From Episyrphus balteatus (Eukaryota; Arthropoda; Insecta; Diptera; Syrphidae): DNA of 64,000 bases. The notes beneath the pieces are model-generated. The model was not told the origin of the DNA and did no database searches. It saw only the letters and a program-made list of their open reading frames with translations. Below are positions 11,948-23,423 of this stretch, one piece after another (within the stretch, counting starts at the first letter, position 1; each line of letters begins with the position of its first letter). A program made the translations under genes and the position numbers. Where the stretch lies: positions 71,218,323 through 71,282,322 of the forward strand of contig NC_079134.1 of assembly GCF_945859705.1 (NCBI RefSeq), given 5' to 3'.

Positions 11948-12447
11948 TTGCTAAAATATTTAAGAATTTTTATAGGTGTAGAAATTTGGTAAAGGTCTAT
12001 AAAAAAAATTGTTTTTAATGTAAAATTTGTTTTTCAAACAAAAAAACCAACATCTTAAATCGAATTGAGCTTCTTCACAATTATACAATTTCTTTCCTTT
12101 TTTTTTTAGATGCATTTTTAGAAAAAATAATTTTCAAAATATTAATATTTTAAATGATTTTTAAAATTTTTTTTTTTATAAAATTGGTATACCATATTGT
12201 AGCAATTATTAATCAACACCTAAGCCCAACATTTAAAAAAATTCACTGGCACGTTTTCAAAAATTTGATTTTTTCAAAAATGTTTTAGAAACTTTTTTAA
12301 AAATCCAAATTTTTTTTTTCAATTTTATTTTTGATTTTTATTTAAATTATATATATTTAAATTATATAACAGTTAAAACGAATAAGTTATTTTCAAGAAA
12401 ATAAAAAAAAAAAAAAACGTTCTATGTCAGGCACCGATAGTACCTAC
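11948..12447. other. No gene; AT-rich dispersed repeat with outer hAT target site
   Basis: Poly-A and poly-T rich sequence resembling the 2346-3325 spacer (TTTAAAAATCCAAA blocks, CGTTCTATGTCAGGCACCG). It ends in GTACCTAC, the left copy of the target duplication of the 22-kb nest. Confidence 0.55.
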
Positions 12448-12933
12448 TAGGGATGTTGCGAATATCCGCACCCGCAAATGCGGAACTTCCACATGATTTG
12501 GGACATCCGCCTCCGCATCCGCAACAATCAATGCGGATTTTCATGCGGGTGCGGATGCAAAGAAGATGCGACAAGAAAGAATTGGTTGGAGCCAGCGAAT
12601 GGCGCGTACAAGTGGCAGTCACACCGAGTAATACGTCTGTTACTGTTACTGATTTTTTTTTTGGGAAAAAAAAAATCATCGAGGCACGAAATGTCTTGGT
12701 GATCGGACGTTGTTAAAATTGCTGCAATCCGTTTAACCTTTCTTTTTCAAATTGTTTTATTATAATCCAAAGTCTTGGCAAATAAATCCCAAAAACATAT
12801 ATAATAATCGTTTGAAAATTAATTAAAATTTTGTATGTGCAAATTTGAACTATTATTATTCAAGTGGAAAGTCTTTAATAAATCGATTAAACAGCAAAAA
12901 AAATCCGTTATATTCCTTGTTACCAATACACCC

Positions 12934-13963
12934 ATGGGTTCCGTAATACGTAAAACAAGATCGGGATTAATTCTCAATAATTCTCCAAGTTCACCGTCGA
13001 TCATACCGGCAACACCCAACTCAATTGCATGTAGAGCAACAAAACTTTAAGCAACAACGACTAAAGCAACACCGCCTACTAAACATACCACAGGAGCGAC
13101 TGCAGCAACAAATTCAACAACAGCGTCAACCAGCAACAACTACACAAAAATCCTCGAAAAGGTAGAGGCGCAAAGTAAGTCAATCCTAGATAGATTGTCA
13201 GCGATTGAAAATAACTTAACACGAAAAATTAATTCAGTTGAATCTAATTTAACACAAAAGTTTGATACAATTTTTCAAAATGTTGAATTATTAGAAGAAC
13301 GAGTCAAAGCTCTAGAAAATTGCAACACAACAACAATGAAACAAGTTAGTGATGAATTAACCAACATTAAAACTCAATTAAAAACCCCGATGCCTCTTAC
13401 ACAAGAGTGTCAAAATTTAAACGACGAACTCATATCTCTAAAGAATCAATTAGAAAAAACTTGGAATCTGATGCAATACTAATTGGTATACCATTCTTTC
13501 CGGATGAAAATTTTTCTTTCCACTCACTAAACATTCAACCACCACCACTAAATAAAATTTTCCGAGTACGGCCAAGACAAGATTCTACCATTATAATAAA
13601 GTACTTAATCGCGCACGAGAAATGTAAAGTAATTAAAGCGGTTGCCGATTTTCGTAAACTGCACTCGCGCCAATTATTACTTAAAGACATTTACGAAATT
13701 GGTTCCGACGCACCAATTTCTTCTTTTTTCTGTTTATACTGCACATGGTCTCGTCTGCGTAAAAGTAAAGAAAAGTTCTGAAGCTGTCAATGTTGATTCT
13801 CTTGATCACCTTGACACTTTAACGAATGGGTGCTTTCACAACAATACCCACCATAAAGGACAGCACGATAGAAACGAAGATGAAATTTCACCAAACTGCG
13901 ATCATCAACCGGAGTTGCCAACTTCAAATAACTACTTATTTATTTTTAATTGCAATTTTTAAC
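12934..13963 (+). pseudogene. LINE1 ORF1 (coiled-coil RNA-binding protein), broken
   Basis: It starts ATGGGTTCC at 12934 and runs in frame to a TAA at 13048, then continues in the same frame through a Thr/Ala-rich linker. A heptad-like coiled coil follows (ENNLTRKINSVESNLTQKFD; LEERVKALEN) to about 13455. There the frame shifts and gives DAILIGIPFFPDENF, RVRPRQDSTIIIKYL and ADFRKLHSRQLLLKDIYEIG. This is the conserved ORF1 block of CR1-type LINEs thought to bind RNA. A further shift and small deletion lead to HGLVCVKVKKSSEAVNVDSL near 13790. The product would be a nucleic-acid-binding partner of the ORF2 protein. One stop, two shifts and a probable deletion make it dead. Confidence 0.8.
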
Positions 13964-14809
13964 TTTTTTTCAACAATTTTTAAAAACTCATTTCTTTATT
14001 TATTTAAAATTCTTAATTTATTTATAACTTTAATTTTCTTTATTATTTTTAAAGTTTTAAATTTAATATTTTTCCTTATTTTACTATTTTCTCAGAAGCA
14101 CCAAATGATTATAGCACCTAGAAGTAACTTAAGTATGTTAGGGTTGTTGATGAAATGTTTTTGTTTATTCTCTCTCCGGCGGCCTTCCTATTCACTTAGC
14201 TCAAAAATTTATGAATCAATTATTATTATTATTAATTATTATCTATGGGTAGCAATGGGGATTCAAAGGCCAGTACTAATGAACGAAATAGCACAACGCG
14301 TGCAATGTTAAGAATATTTCGTAATAGGTATGAGGGTGTCTCTCTCTGTCACACTAATGCACAAAGCCTACGAAATCATTTACATGAATTTAAGCACAAA
14401 TAATTATATACAGATATCTCATCTTCATAGAAAAAAGTGACATATGAAACTGAAAATCACCACTTTGAAGAGCTTTTAAAAAAGCTCTTTTCGATGAAAA
14501 ATTTGAGAAATTTTAAAATGCTTTTTTTTCTCTTTGGAATTTTGATTATTTATTCTCTGATTCTCTTTTACGTGGTCTTTGAGAGTGAGTATCATCTATC
14601 ATGTGTTTTCACGGCTCTGCCTCAGACAGAGCGAGAAGATCTTTTTGTATGGATAGAAAAGAAAAAAAAATCATGGGCATAACGGTCTTGACTCTTGACT
14701 GTATCTCTGAAATTTGTTCTTGTATTCTTGTTGTGTTTTTGCATTGCAAAATCGCGCTTTAACTGTTTCTTTTTTAAGGCGGGATTTATGGTAGAAAAAT
14801 AGAGGTGTG

Positions 14810-15590
14810 TGTGTGCAGATGGATTGTGGACGTATTTAAAAATAAAAACCTGAGCAGTAAATGCATTTTTTTCCTTAATATTTTTTTCATAAGCTAGGTT
14901 CAGGTTGAGATGAGGAATAAAAATATGAGGTGATCTGTGGTTTTGCAATATTGTTTGTCAATTAAAAAAATGGAAAGGCAAACAGAAAATCGTCGTATTT
15001 GAAGTATAAGAGCACAAAAGAAAATAGTACTCAGATACGATTGCAACTCAAGACCGTTGTGCACATATGTGTTTTTTTTTCTGTCCATAGAAGTAGACCT
15101 TGCAGCTCGAGTATTGAGTCTTCCTGGCGCACGTTTTTTGTTTCTTTCTATCAAAGGAATATACGGTTGACGCTGGTCAGTCTGCCTCAACGAGAACGAT
15201 TCATTAAAAAAACAACACAAAAAACTTACTCAGTAGTTCAGTGCCTACTCACAAAAGATCTATTAGAAGAGAAAGAAAGAATAAGGAATATGTACTAGTA
15301 TCTACATACATATTTGGGTTGGTTTTTTGTTTTTGTTTGTTTGTTTTTTTTTTTGCAATTTAGTTTTGTTTTTGTTTCCTTGGATGGCGCGATTGAGTAA
15401 TTGTGTGTAGGTATGCAAAAGGATTGTGAATGCATTTTAAGAAAGTAGGTAGGTACCTAGTACTACCACCTGATCAATGAATGAAATTTTGTTCTTTAAT
15501 ATTTTTTCATAGAATAGGTTAGGGTTTGGAATATACAAATGAGATCTGGTTTTGGGATATTTTTTGGAAATCAAGGAAAAAAGTTTTATT
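14810..15590. repeat. Degenerate ~600-bp direct duplication
   Basis: GGATTGTGGACG, TTAATATTTTTTTCATA and GAGGTGATCTGTGGTTTTG at 14820-14945 have diverged matches (GGATTGTGAATG, TTAATATTTTTTCATA, GAGATCTGGTTTTGG) at 15420-15560. It is an old partial tandem copy inside the 5.3-kb element. No gene. Confidence 0.55.
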
Positions 15591-15659
15591 TGTTTGCGCA
15601 TTGATTTGGTTTGTGTTTTTGTTTAACTGGGGTATGAAATCATGAGTATCTAATTAGGT

Positions 15660-16027
15660 AGGTGAAACAGGTCGGACTGGGGCAAAAGGGCCCGGGTGGC
15701 AAAATGAAAAAGGGGCACCGCTGCATACAAAAAAAATTACAATACTACAAACATTTCTCGAAGAAGAAAAGAGATATTTGAGATTTAACGGATTTAGAAA
15801 GACAAGATTTAGAAACCGTTAGAAATTTATTTATAACAAATAAACAAATGCTAAGAAATAACCTCGAAAACTGATAAAAAGCGGCATTTTCGATATTCTA
15901 ACGGGATTATCTCAAAAACGTGATGTGATAAAATTTTTTTGACCTCGGATTCGAGCTCAGCACCCAAAAAACCTAGGTATAGAAAAGTATATCTCGGTGT
16001 CTGTAACAAAAACATTGTTGACCAGTG
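15660..16027. repeat. Family D fragment and hAT-like scrap
   Basis: At 15668, CAGGTCGGACTGGGG resembles a hAT end. From about 15810 to 16027 the sequence matches the right half of the 55949-56769 element (AACGGGATTATCTCAAAAAC, GATTCGAGCTCAGCACCC, GTTGACCAGTG) and is followed by TTA, as in that copy. Confidence 0.65.
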
Positions 16028-16918
16028 TTATCTATAAATCAAGAACAGCGGAAACGTCTGGTTTGTCTTTGATCCATATTGCAGAACCAAATTAAATACC
16101 TTAATACCTACTAAATTGGAAAAAAAAAGGAAATAAATTCCTCCTTTATTTAGTTCTTTTATTTTTCATGTCTTGTAGAATTACACATTCTAATTTTGTT
16201 GTTGTTTCGTTTGTGTAGAGTTAAGAAAATTACTAATTTAACAATAAAATTATTTAGTGGAGTAACTGAAGCTAAAAAATGTTGTAAAGGGCGGAAACAG
16301 ATCCGATATTCATGATCTTTTCTTACAAACGTCGGTAATTTAAAAATACTCTTATCTCTATGAAAAATTGCTTGAAAAATTGCACTGCTTCCGTTTTGCT
16401 TTTAATATTTAAATTACTTAAGACTTTAATTTGTGTTTTGTTGGTTTTTTTTTTCAAAAAAAATATTCCTAAATGATATGAAAAGATTGCCTGAGTTGTT
16501 TGAAGACATTATTAAAGCGACAGAAGCAATTTTCTAACAAATTGACAAATTTCAAAATCAAGTAAACGGAAATTGAAAGCAGTGAATTTGAGAAACTGGT
16601 CCCCAAACTCAGAATTTTGAACTTATCTTTCATTTCTTTTAATATTTAGTAGGTACCTACAGTAGAACGGTCACGTAGTGAGCAATTACAGTGAAATTTA
16701 AGCCCATAAAATTATGAAAATTATTATAAGATACCTAAACCATAAAAAATGATTTAGTTACATCACTAATCAATTTAATTCAGATGATAATTTAATACAT
16801 AGCATTTATTGATTCTGCATCAGCTACTAAGTACATTAATCAACAATATTTTTTTCGCGCAATATTCTTATATTATTCTTATATTCATGCATACAAAAGT
16901 GATTTATACAGGGTGATT

Positions 16919-18291
16919 CAGGAGTAATGTGCCAAAAAGCTAGAGCGTGTAGGTTAGGTCGAGACAAGAAAAACATCGTATTGGAGGGAGGCTATGGGAG
17001 GGAGGCTCTATTCCCCTTCGTTTAGCGTTGAGGGGCAATATAAAAAAAAATTGACTTATTTTGGAAAAAAAATTATTAAAAATCAAAGGTTATACTAATA
17101 ATAACGTGTTACACCTTTTTGTAAAGCCAAAACCCTAGTCTTTTACAAATATTTTAAACAAAGCCATTTTATGGCACAGTTTTTGAAAAATTAATTTTTA
17201 TAATAAAAATTTTGAAAAAAAAAATGGAAAAAAAAATTTCAAAGAAATTTTTTTCAAAATTTCATGTAATTAAGTACTAATTTAGTTTTTTAAATTCGAT
17301 GCTCTTATTCTTTTTTAAACAAAATAAAAACCAAATTGAAAAATATTTTGTGATTTTCCTCTTTATTTTTTGTTTTTACATGGCTGGACTTGTTGATAAA
17401 TTAATTTATGAAACATTAACCATTCGTCAACTATTTTTCAAACATTTAGACATTTTTTGATCAACTTTTTTCATTGATAACACCTGAAAACTTACCTGAG
17501 AATTTTTCTTACTATGTCTGTGGTGCTCGCTGCCCATGGATTCTAGCTGTAAGGGTCTTAAGGCAGTATAATTGTTTTATTTTTTTTTTTATAAAAAACA
17601 ATGAAATAGTACTTGCGCAAGCTGTTCAAAATAAAAAAAAGGACTTTTTAAATCATATTCTTTGATTTTTAATGGATTCAAGAGAATCATTTTTTCCTAG
17701 ATAACATTTGAATTCTTATCCTTCGTATTTGCCATTTCTTGTCCTCGATTGATCTTTTGGATGTACATTATTATTTGTTATTCAATTTCCATTAAGAAAT
17801 TGCCTAAAGTCCCTTAAAGCTAGAATCCATGAGCAGCGGGCACCCAGACATAGTAAAAAAAATTCTCAGGTAAGTTTTCAGGTGTTATCAATGAAAAAAG
17901 TTGATCAATTCAGGATTAATCCAATACGGTCTCACTTTATTGTATCCTTAATTAAGTCTAAATGTTTAAAAAATAGTTGACGAATGATTAATGTTTCATA
18001 AATTAATTTATCAACAAGTCCAGCCATGTAAAAACAAAAAATACATGAAATTAAAAAAAAAATTACTTTGAAATTTTTTTTCAAAATTTTTATTTTAAAA
18101 ATTAATTTTTCAAAAACTGTGCCATAAAACGGCTTTCTTTAAAATGTTTGTAAAAGACTAGCGTTTTGGCTTTACAAAAAGGTGTAACACGTTATTGTGT
18201 TACACCCCCCCCCCTCCCATACGATTTTTTTCTTGTCTCGACCTAACCTACAAGCTCTAGCTTTTTGGCACATTACTCCTGAATCACCCTG
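16919..18291. mobile_element. Foldback MITE family B, copy 2 (TA target)
   Basis: It starts CAGGGTGATTCAGGAGTAAT and ends in the exact inverse before TA (TA at 16917-16918 and 18292-18293). The arms are long: ATCCATGGGCAGCGAGCACC near 17530 pairs with the inverse near 17830, leaving a loop of about 260 bases. Arms of about 480-650 bases make it nearly a full hairpin. No coding content. Confidence 0.88.
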
Positions 18292-18299
18292 TATAATTG

Positions 18300-18570
18300 A
18301 ATATGAATAAAAAAAAAGTTTCAAAAAAATTCAAAAATTTTTGAGAAACCCGACCTTTTCTATAAAAGGTTTATTTTGGTCCTAAAGCAAATTTTCCCTC
18401 TACGGAATCACTCTTAGTTACCAATTTTCAAGTAGGAAAATCGCTACAGATCGAGGTAGAGGCAGACAGTCAAAATTATTGCGAGGCCCAATCTTCGATT
18501 TTTGTTATCTCGAGTTCGATTTTTTTACGAATTCTTAACTTTTCCGTAAATCGTAAGCCGCAAGTAAAAA
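18300..18570. repeat. Dispersed AT-rich family, same as foldback spacer tail
   Basis: ATTTTGGTCCTAAA, a GGCAGACAG tract and ATCTCGAGTTCGATTTTTTT followed by ACGAAT match 3075-3330 in the same order. Function unknown. Confidence 0.6.
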
Positions 18571-19369
18571 AATGAATTTAAATTTAAAAGAATATTTTTT
18601 GGAAAAAAAAAAAATTAATTGAAAAAAAACGTTTATTGCAACTGAAAAAAAATGCATCAATAAAAAAATTGTATAAGGTACAACAGAAAAATATTTTCAT
18701 TAAAAAAATAATTATTGCAACTAAAATTGTAAGAAGTTCGACGAATATTAAAAATGAACTATTTTTTGCCCACACCCCCACACTTTGCATTGATTTGTTT
18801 TTTCTATGGAGAATTTTTTTTTATTTGCAATAGGTACAATTTTTTTAAGGCAAAATATTGTTTTTGTCAATAAAGATGGTGCAATAGTATTTTTTTAATG
18901 CAAAACATTATCAAGTTGCAGTAAATATTTGTTTTAAAAAAGATTTTTTACAACCCTGCTTTATTTTTTTTATTTCTTGCTTCCATGTTCCATAAAAAAA
19001 AATAAAGTTCACCTGGATGAATGCAAAAACATGAATAGAATTCGCCAATTCATTCACTCTTCTCTATCTAAGAACCTGCTTACCTACCTGTCCATCTACT
19101 TAAATTTTCACAGACCCATACACAACAGACACCACACTTGTTTGCACAATGTAGCGAACACACAAGTATCTTGTCTATGGGCCGCCTTATGCACGCAGAC
19201 GTCATGACGCCCAACGACATCGGCCTTATGTATGTATACGCAAATACCCATACTATGCTCATGTTTATATTTCACCAACAATCTGATCGGTGCCCAGTGC
19301 CCATGAAATCTCAAAACCAGCCGACACTCTTATAAAATATTTTCAATTACATACAGTTTATGTACCTAC

Positions 19370-19411
19370 ATATCGTCGGCGTAAAGCAAAATTGTTGTAC
19401 GCCGACGATAT
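19370..19411. repeat. Perfect 14-bp hairpin
   Basis: ATATCGTCGGCGTA at 19370-19383 and its exact inverse at 19398-19411 enclose a 14-base loop. The stem is GC-rich in AT-rich surroundings. Downstream, GTCGGCTG is repeated three times at 19597-19671. Confidence 0.8.
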
Positions 19412-20027
19412 CTATTTGAAATATTTCACAGCAGCTGATTGCTTAGAAAGTCAAAGACGAATTGAAATCACTTCTATCTCTGTCTACCCACAAGCACTCC
19501 TTTTTTTTATTTTCGCGGGAGAGTGAGTAAGTTCATGGTCGTTAAGAGATCCTTTCTTATTGTTCTCTTTTTAAATTGAAAAAAAAAAGCGTTTTTGTCG
19601 GCTGAAAAATTCTCTTCTCCTTTTTGATTCAAATTTAAAAAGCTCTTGTCGGCTGAAATGTGTCGGCTGGAAAAAATTTTGATGACCATTTTTTTCTATG
19701 GGATGCGATATCTGTATATAATTGTCTGTGATTTAAGCATATTTTTGAGGAGGGTGTTGTTGATATTATTTGTGTATCCGAGACTTGGCTAACAGCTGAT
19801 GTGAACGATAGCGTACTAGGAATCGCGAACTACAGAATTTATAAAAGCGATCGCGCGAGTAGGGGAGGAGGTGTAGCTGTTTTTATTAAGGATAAATTAA
19901 ACTCCAGAATTGTTAAAAAAAATACGATGGTACTGTTTTGGAGTTTATTTTTATCGAAATTTTCAATGATGGTGAGAAGTGTTTCATAGGTGTGGTGTAT
20001 AAGCCCCCCGATATTTCTTTGATGCCG

Positions 20028-20682
20028 GGTACAAAGGGGTTGAGTCAAAATAATTGATTTTCGGATTTTTATTGGACTTCAGTCAGTTTTTTTTTCTCTT
20101 TCGTTTGGTCCTATCGCCATAGCTCTAGCGTATCTCCTTCCGTTAGTAATGATTCGGTACAAAGGGTTTAAGTCAAAATTTTTTTAAATTGTATGGTACT
20201 AAGGGCCTAAGTTGACTTAACTCCTTTGTTTTTGCATACATTTTTAATTTTTAAATAAAAAAATTGATCATAAAGCGTTAAGTCAAGAGGAAGAAAAAAA
20301 ACGAAAAGCGATTTTTCTACAGTATTATATTATTTCAAAAAGAATTTTCACATTTGGTAATTAATCACATTAATATTTCCAACTTTCTTTTGTAAATTAA
20401 ACCTTGTTATCAATGTAAACAAAGATTTTTCTTGACTTAACACCTTTGGACCAAGTTTATTTTTGAAGCCTAAATGGCTCTAAAGTGTTAAGTCAACACA
20501 AATGTTTCTTAAAAACTGTCATTTTCTGGTCAACAGCATATGGATATTAAAATAGATCTTATAAATGATGTTTCTGCATCATTACTTTTTAAAAATAATA
20601 ATATTCAGATTTACAAACAAAAATTGAAACTTCAATTTCATTTTCCTCAAAACTACATTTTCTGACTTAACACCTTTGTACC
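20028..20682. mobile_element. 655-bp TIR element with repeated end motif
   Basis: Ends GGTACAAAGGGGTTGAGTCA and TGACTTAACACCTTTGTACC. The end motif recurs inside in both orientations (near 20152, 20192, 20432 and 20483). Only CG is duplicated at the flanks, and the LINE frame joins as MP to SPKIYD across it. Superfamily unknown; no coding content. Confidence 0.8.
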
Positions 20683-20840
20683 CGTCGCCAAAGATTTATG
20701 ATTCCGGAATTATTACGAACATTCTTGAAGAAATTACCCCCTATTATAATCATATCGTAGTAGCTGGGGATTTAAATACTAACTTTCTTGATGAACGTAA
20801 TACTCCAGTCAAAGCGTCATTTGACCTTGCGCACAGAGGC

Positions 20841-21834
20841 ACTGTCAGTTTTTATTTCATAGATCGATAGTGGTATATTTAAAAGGCTTAAACCCAATTT
20901 CTCACCACCTGATCATTCTTTTTAGCGGAGTTATTCACAAAAATGCATTTTTTGGGATATTTTACTTCCAAGCTAATATCTTTGCTCCAGATTGTCGTAG
21001 ACCAAAAAATAAACATACATTCTTTTCCTTATTAATACAGTAAAATAAGGAGAAAAAAGGGGTAAATCTCGGAATGAATGTTAGTTGAAATTTTTTTTGC
21101 TCATTATCTTCCTTTTGCCATTCTATAACATATCTCAAAAGTCTAGAAAAATCTCATGTCCGCTTGTCGCGATTTCAAGGTCATATCGCGAAATGGAGAT
21201 TTTCAAAATTAGCAAAAATAGGCTATGGTAGTATATACACATATGATACATGATTTCAAGGTATTTTTTAATGCTGATTCCAAAAAATCTAAAATTAAGA
21301 CAATCTGACGTCTCTGGAAAAAGTTATACCTGTTTTTCATCTGTCAACTCATATTATTATAACAGTTGCAAACTTACTGCCGAAAAACCCTTAAAAGTTA
21401 TGGTAGATGAACCAAATTTTGCATTAAGATTTTAGAATCCATCATTATTAAAAATCAAAACAATCCCTTACAAAAAATATATATACCTACGAAATAATGG
21501 TATTTTTTGATGGAGGGGCAAATTTTTGGATATGCACTAAAGAAGATTCTTGTTCATCTTAGGAATAAGTGCAAATAGGCTAATTTTTTTCATTTTAATC
21601 TTTGTTTGGATATTCTCTAACTACCCTCAAAAATCTAAAAAAATCTCATGTCCGCAAGTCCTAATTTTCATATGTGTATCAAAAAATGGGTTAGAAAAAT
21701 GTCAATCATGATATAAGTTTTTTTCGAAATAATGACAAAAATATGCTTTTTAACAACAAGAATTTGACTTTAAATGGCTGCCATTTTGTATTTACTCACT
21801 CAAATACAATGAAATAACATAAAACAAATGAATA
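20841..21834. mobile_element. 994-bp insertion with perfect 9-bp TSD
   Basis: CACAGAGGC lies at 20832-20840 and 21835-21843 inside LINE1 endonuclease sequence. The termini share only a weak inverted TTATTTCAT match. There is no recognisable ORF and no poly-A. A Mutator-like element or a truncated retro-insertion are both possible. Confidence 0.65.
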
Positions 21835-22474
21835 CACAGAGGCCTACTCATTTTTCTGCAACCAATTCATCTCTTATAGATTACATTCTAGTAAATCAAC
21901 TTAACAAGGTTAATTTCTATAATCAGCTAGGCGCGTAGGGGTTCTCTAAGCATGATCTTATTATTGCTTTCTATGATTTTAATGTCAATGAAACTGCTGC
22001 AATACAAACAATTCGATACCGTGATTTCAAGTCCATCAACTTGGAAACCCTGTCTGCTGAAATTATTAATGTTAACTGGAAAACAATTTACTTTTAATCC
22101 TCAGTTGATGAACAAGTTACTTTTTTTACAAAAGGCATTAATATAATTTATTCAACATCAGTGTCCCCATAAAAACATTAACTGTTCGGACTCGTGGGTG
22201 TGGGTGGTTTAATCCATGAATTGAAAAGCTTATCTCGATAAGAAATGCCATTTTCAAAAGATGGAAACGATATAGGCTTCCATCTTTTTACGATAGTTAC
22301 AAATATTTCCGGAATCTTGTAAACAAAGAAATTAGAAAAGCCAAATGCATATTCTATCGGTCAAAATTTAATAATCTTTCATCAAGCCAGCTTTGGAGAA
22401 ATATTAAATCATAGCCAAAAAAACCAACCAATCTGGGTGTGGATTGTGATGTGAATGAGCTGTTGGTCCCTTCA

Positions 22475-22700
22475 ATTATGAAAGTGGACTAAGTCACTCC
22501 TAAAAATGGCATCAAATCTAGCCTAAAAACAATTATTATTTAAGGGGTAAAGTTTATTTGAAAGCTAAATTGCAGTAAATAAACTTCTTTATTGCTCCTC
22601 TAGTGATTGCATAAAAGAAATATAATTTAATCGTTATAAGAAAATTATTATGTAAATTTTTCTTCAAACAATGCAAAGTGACTTAGTCCACTTTCATAAT
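22475..22700. mobile_element. 226-bp MITE
   Basis: The ends are perfect 24-bp inverted repeats containing GAAAGTGGACTAAGTCACT. It interrupts the LINE1 ORF2 linker. The duplication is hard to read because ATTATG is part of the inverted repeat. Confidence 0.8.
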
Positions 22701-23423
22701 CATGGGCACTTATGGTGATACTCACCTTAATAGATCTGCATTTGATCATTCAATTGATTTTCGTTTCTGCAGGGTAAATTAAATTGAGGTAGTCAAAGCG
22801 GTTCAGGCAATCAAATCAGAAGCTATAGGGTTAGATAACATGCATCCAAAATTTTTTTAAATTATTTTACCACACATAATTCCTTTCCTTACCCATATTT
22901 TCAACTCCATCTTAACCACTTCTTCCTACCCTAAAATGTGGAAATCCTCTTAGATTATTCCGATCTCTTCTCTTCTCATGTTGTCGAATACCGCCCCATT
23001 TCAATTTTACCTTTGATTTCTAAGGCTTTTGAAAAAATCGTGTATGATCTCTTAACAAGCTACTCTCACCCATTCAAGCGGGTTTTAGACCACATCATAG
23101 TTGATCCACTGCACTTTTAAAAGTATTAGATGATGTGCGTCAAGAGATAGATACAGAAAATGCTACTACGCTGGTGTTACTTGATTTTTCAAAGGCCTTT
23201 GACTCTGTATCCCATGCCATCTTGTTGGAAAAACTGAGCGAAATTTACAGTTTTGATAGAACTGCGTTAAATCTTATTAATAAGTATCTATCTGGAAGAA
23301 CTCAAGCTGTATCTTTCAATTTTAAGCTTTCTGGTTTTCTCCCAAACAATTTTGGTGTTCCGCACAGTGGCGTAGATAGCTTTTTGCTAAGGGGGGGGAT
23401 AGATCTAGTTCGCAAATTTTTTT

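Larger units (their letters stand above)
14397..19730. mobile_element. 5.3-kb non-autonomous TIR element with 9-bp TSD
   Basis: Both ends contain AATTATATACAGATATC close to the terminus in opposite orientation, followed by similar CATAG blocks. The flanks ATTTAAGCA at 14388-14396 and 19731-19739 are perfect, and the LINE frame joins across them. It has no convincing transposase. It holds a degenerate duplication (14810-15590), a hAT-like scrap, a fragment of family D and a foldback element. Nine bases fits Mutator-like elements; eight (hAT or P) is possible because the first base is ambiguous. Confidence 0.85.
14245..22474 (+). pseudogene. LINE1 ORF2, endonuclease part (four pieces)
   Basis: The start ATG at 14245 opens MGSNGDSKASTNERN, then SLCHTNAQSLRNHLHEFK up to 14396. 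The frame resumes at 19740 with FEEGVVDIICVSETWLTADV, where SETW carries the catalytic Glu of APE-type endonucleases. It continues RGGGVAVFIKDK and GVVYKPPDISLMP to 20027, resumes at 20685 with SPKIYDSG and VVAGDLNTNFLD, and again at 21844 with THFSATNSSLIDYILVNQ and SKHDLII. A one-base shift lies near 19925 and another at the 20840 junction. The SKHD motif replaces the usual SDH. The three insertions fall at 14397, 20028 and 20841. The linker past 22200 is degenerate. Confidence 0.85.

Noticed and set aside
13826..14311. 161-codon hydrophobic open frame
   Set aside because: It is AT-rich Phe/Leu/Ile low complexity between LINE1 ORF1 and ORF2 and overlaps the true ORF2 start at 14245 in another frame.
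19385..19526. Open frame with LLYADDIYLKYF, resembling RT motif C
   Set aside because: No other RT motifs around it, and the YADD falls in the perfect hairpin at 19370-19411. Judged coincidence.
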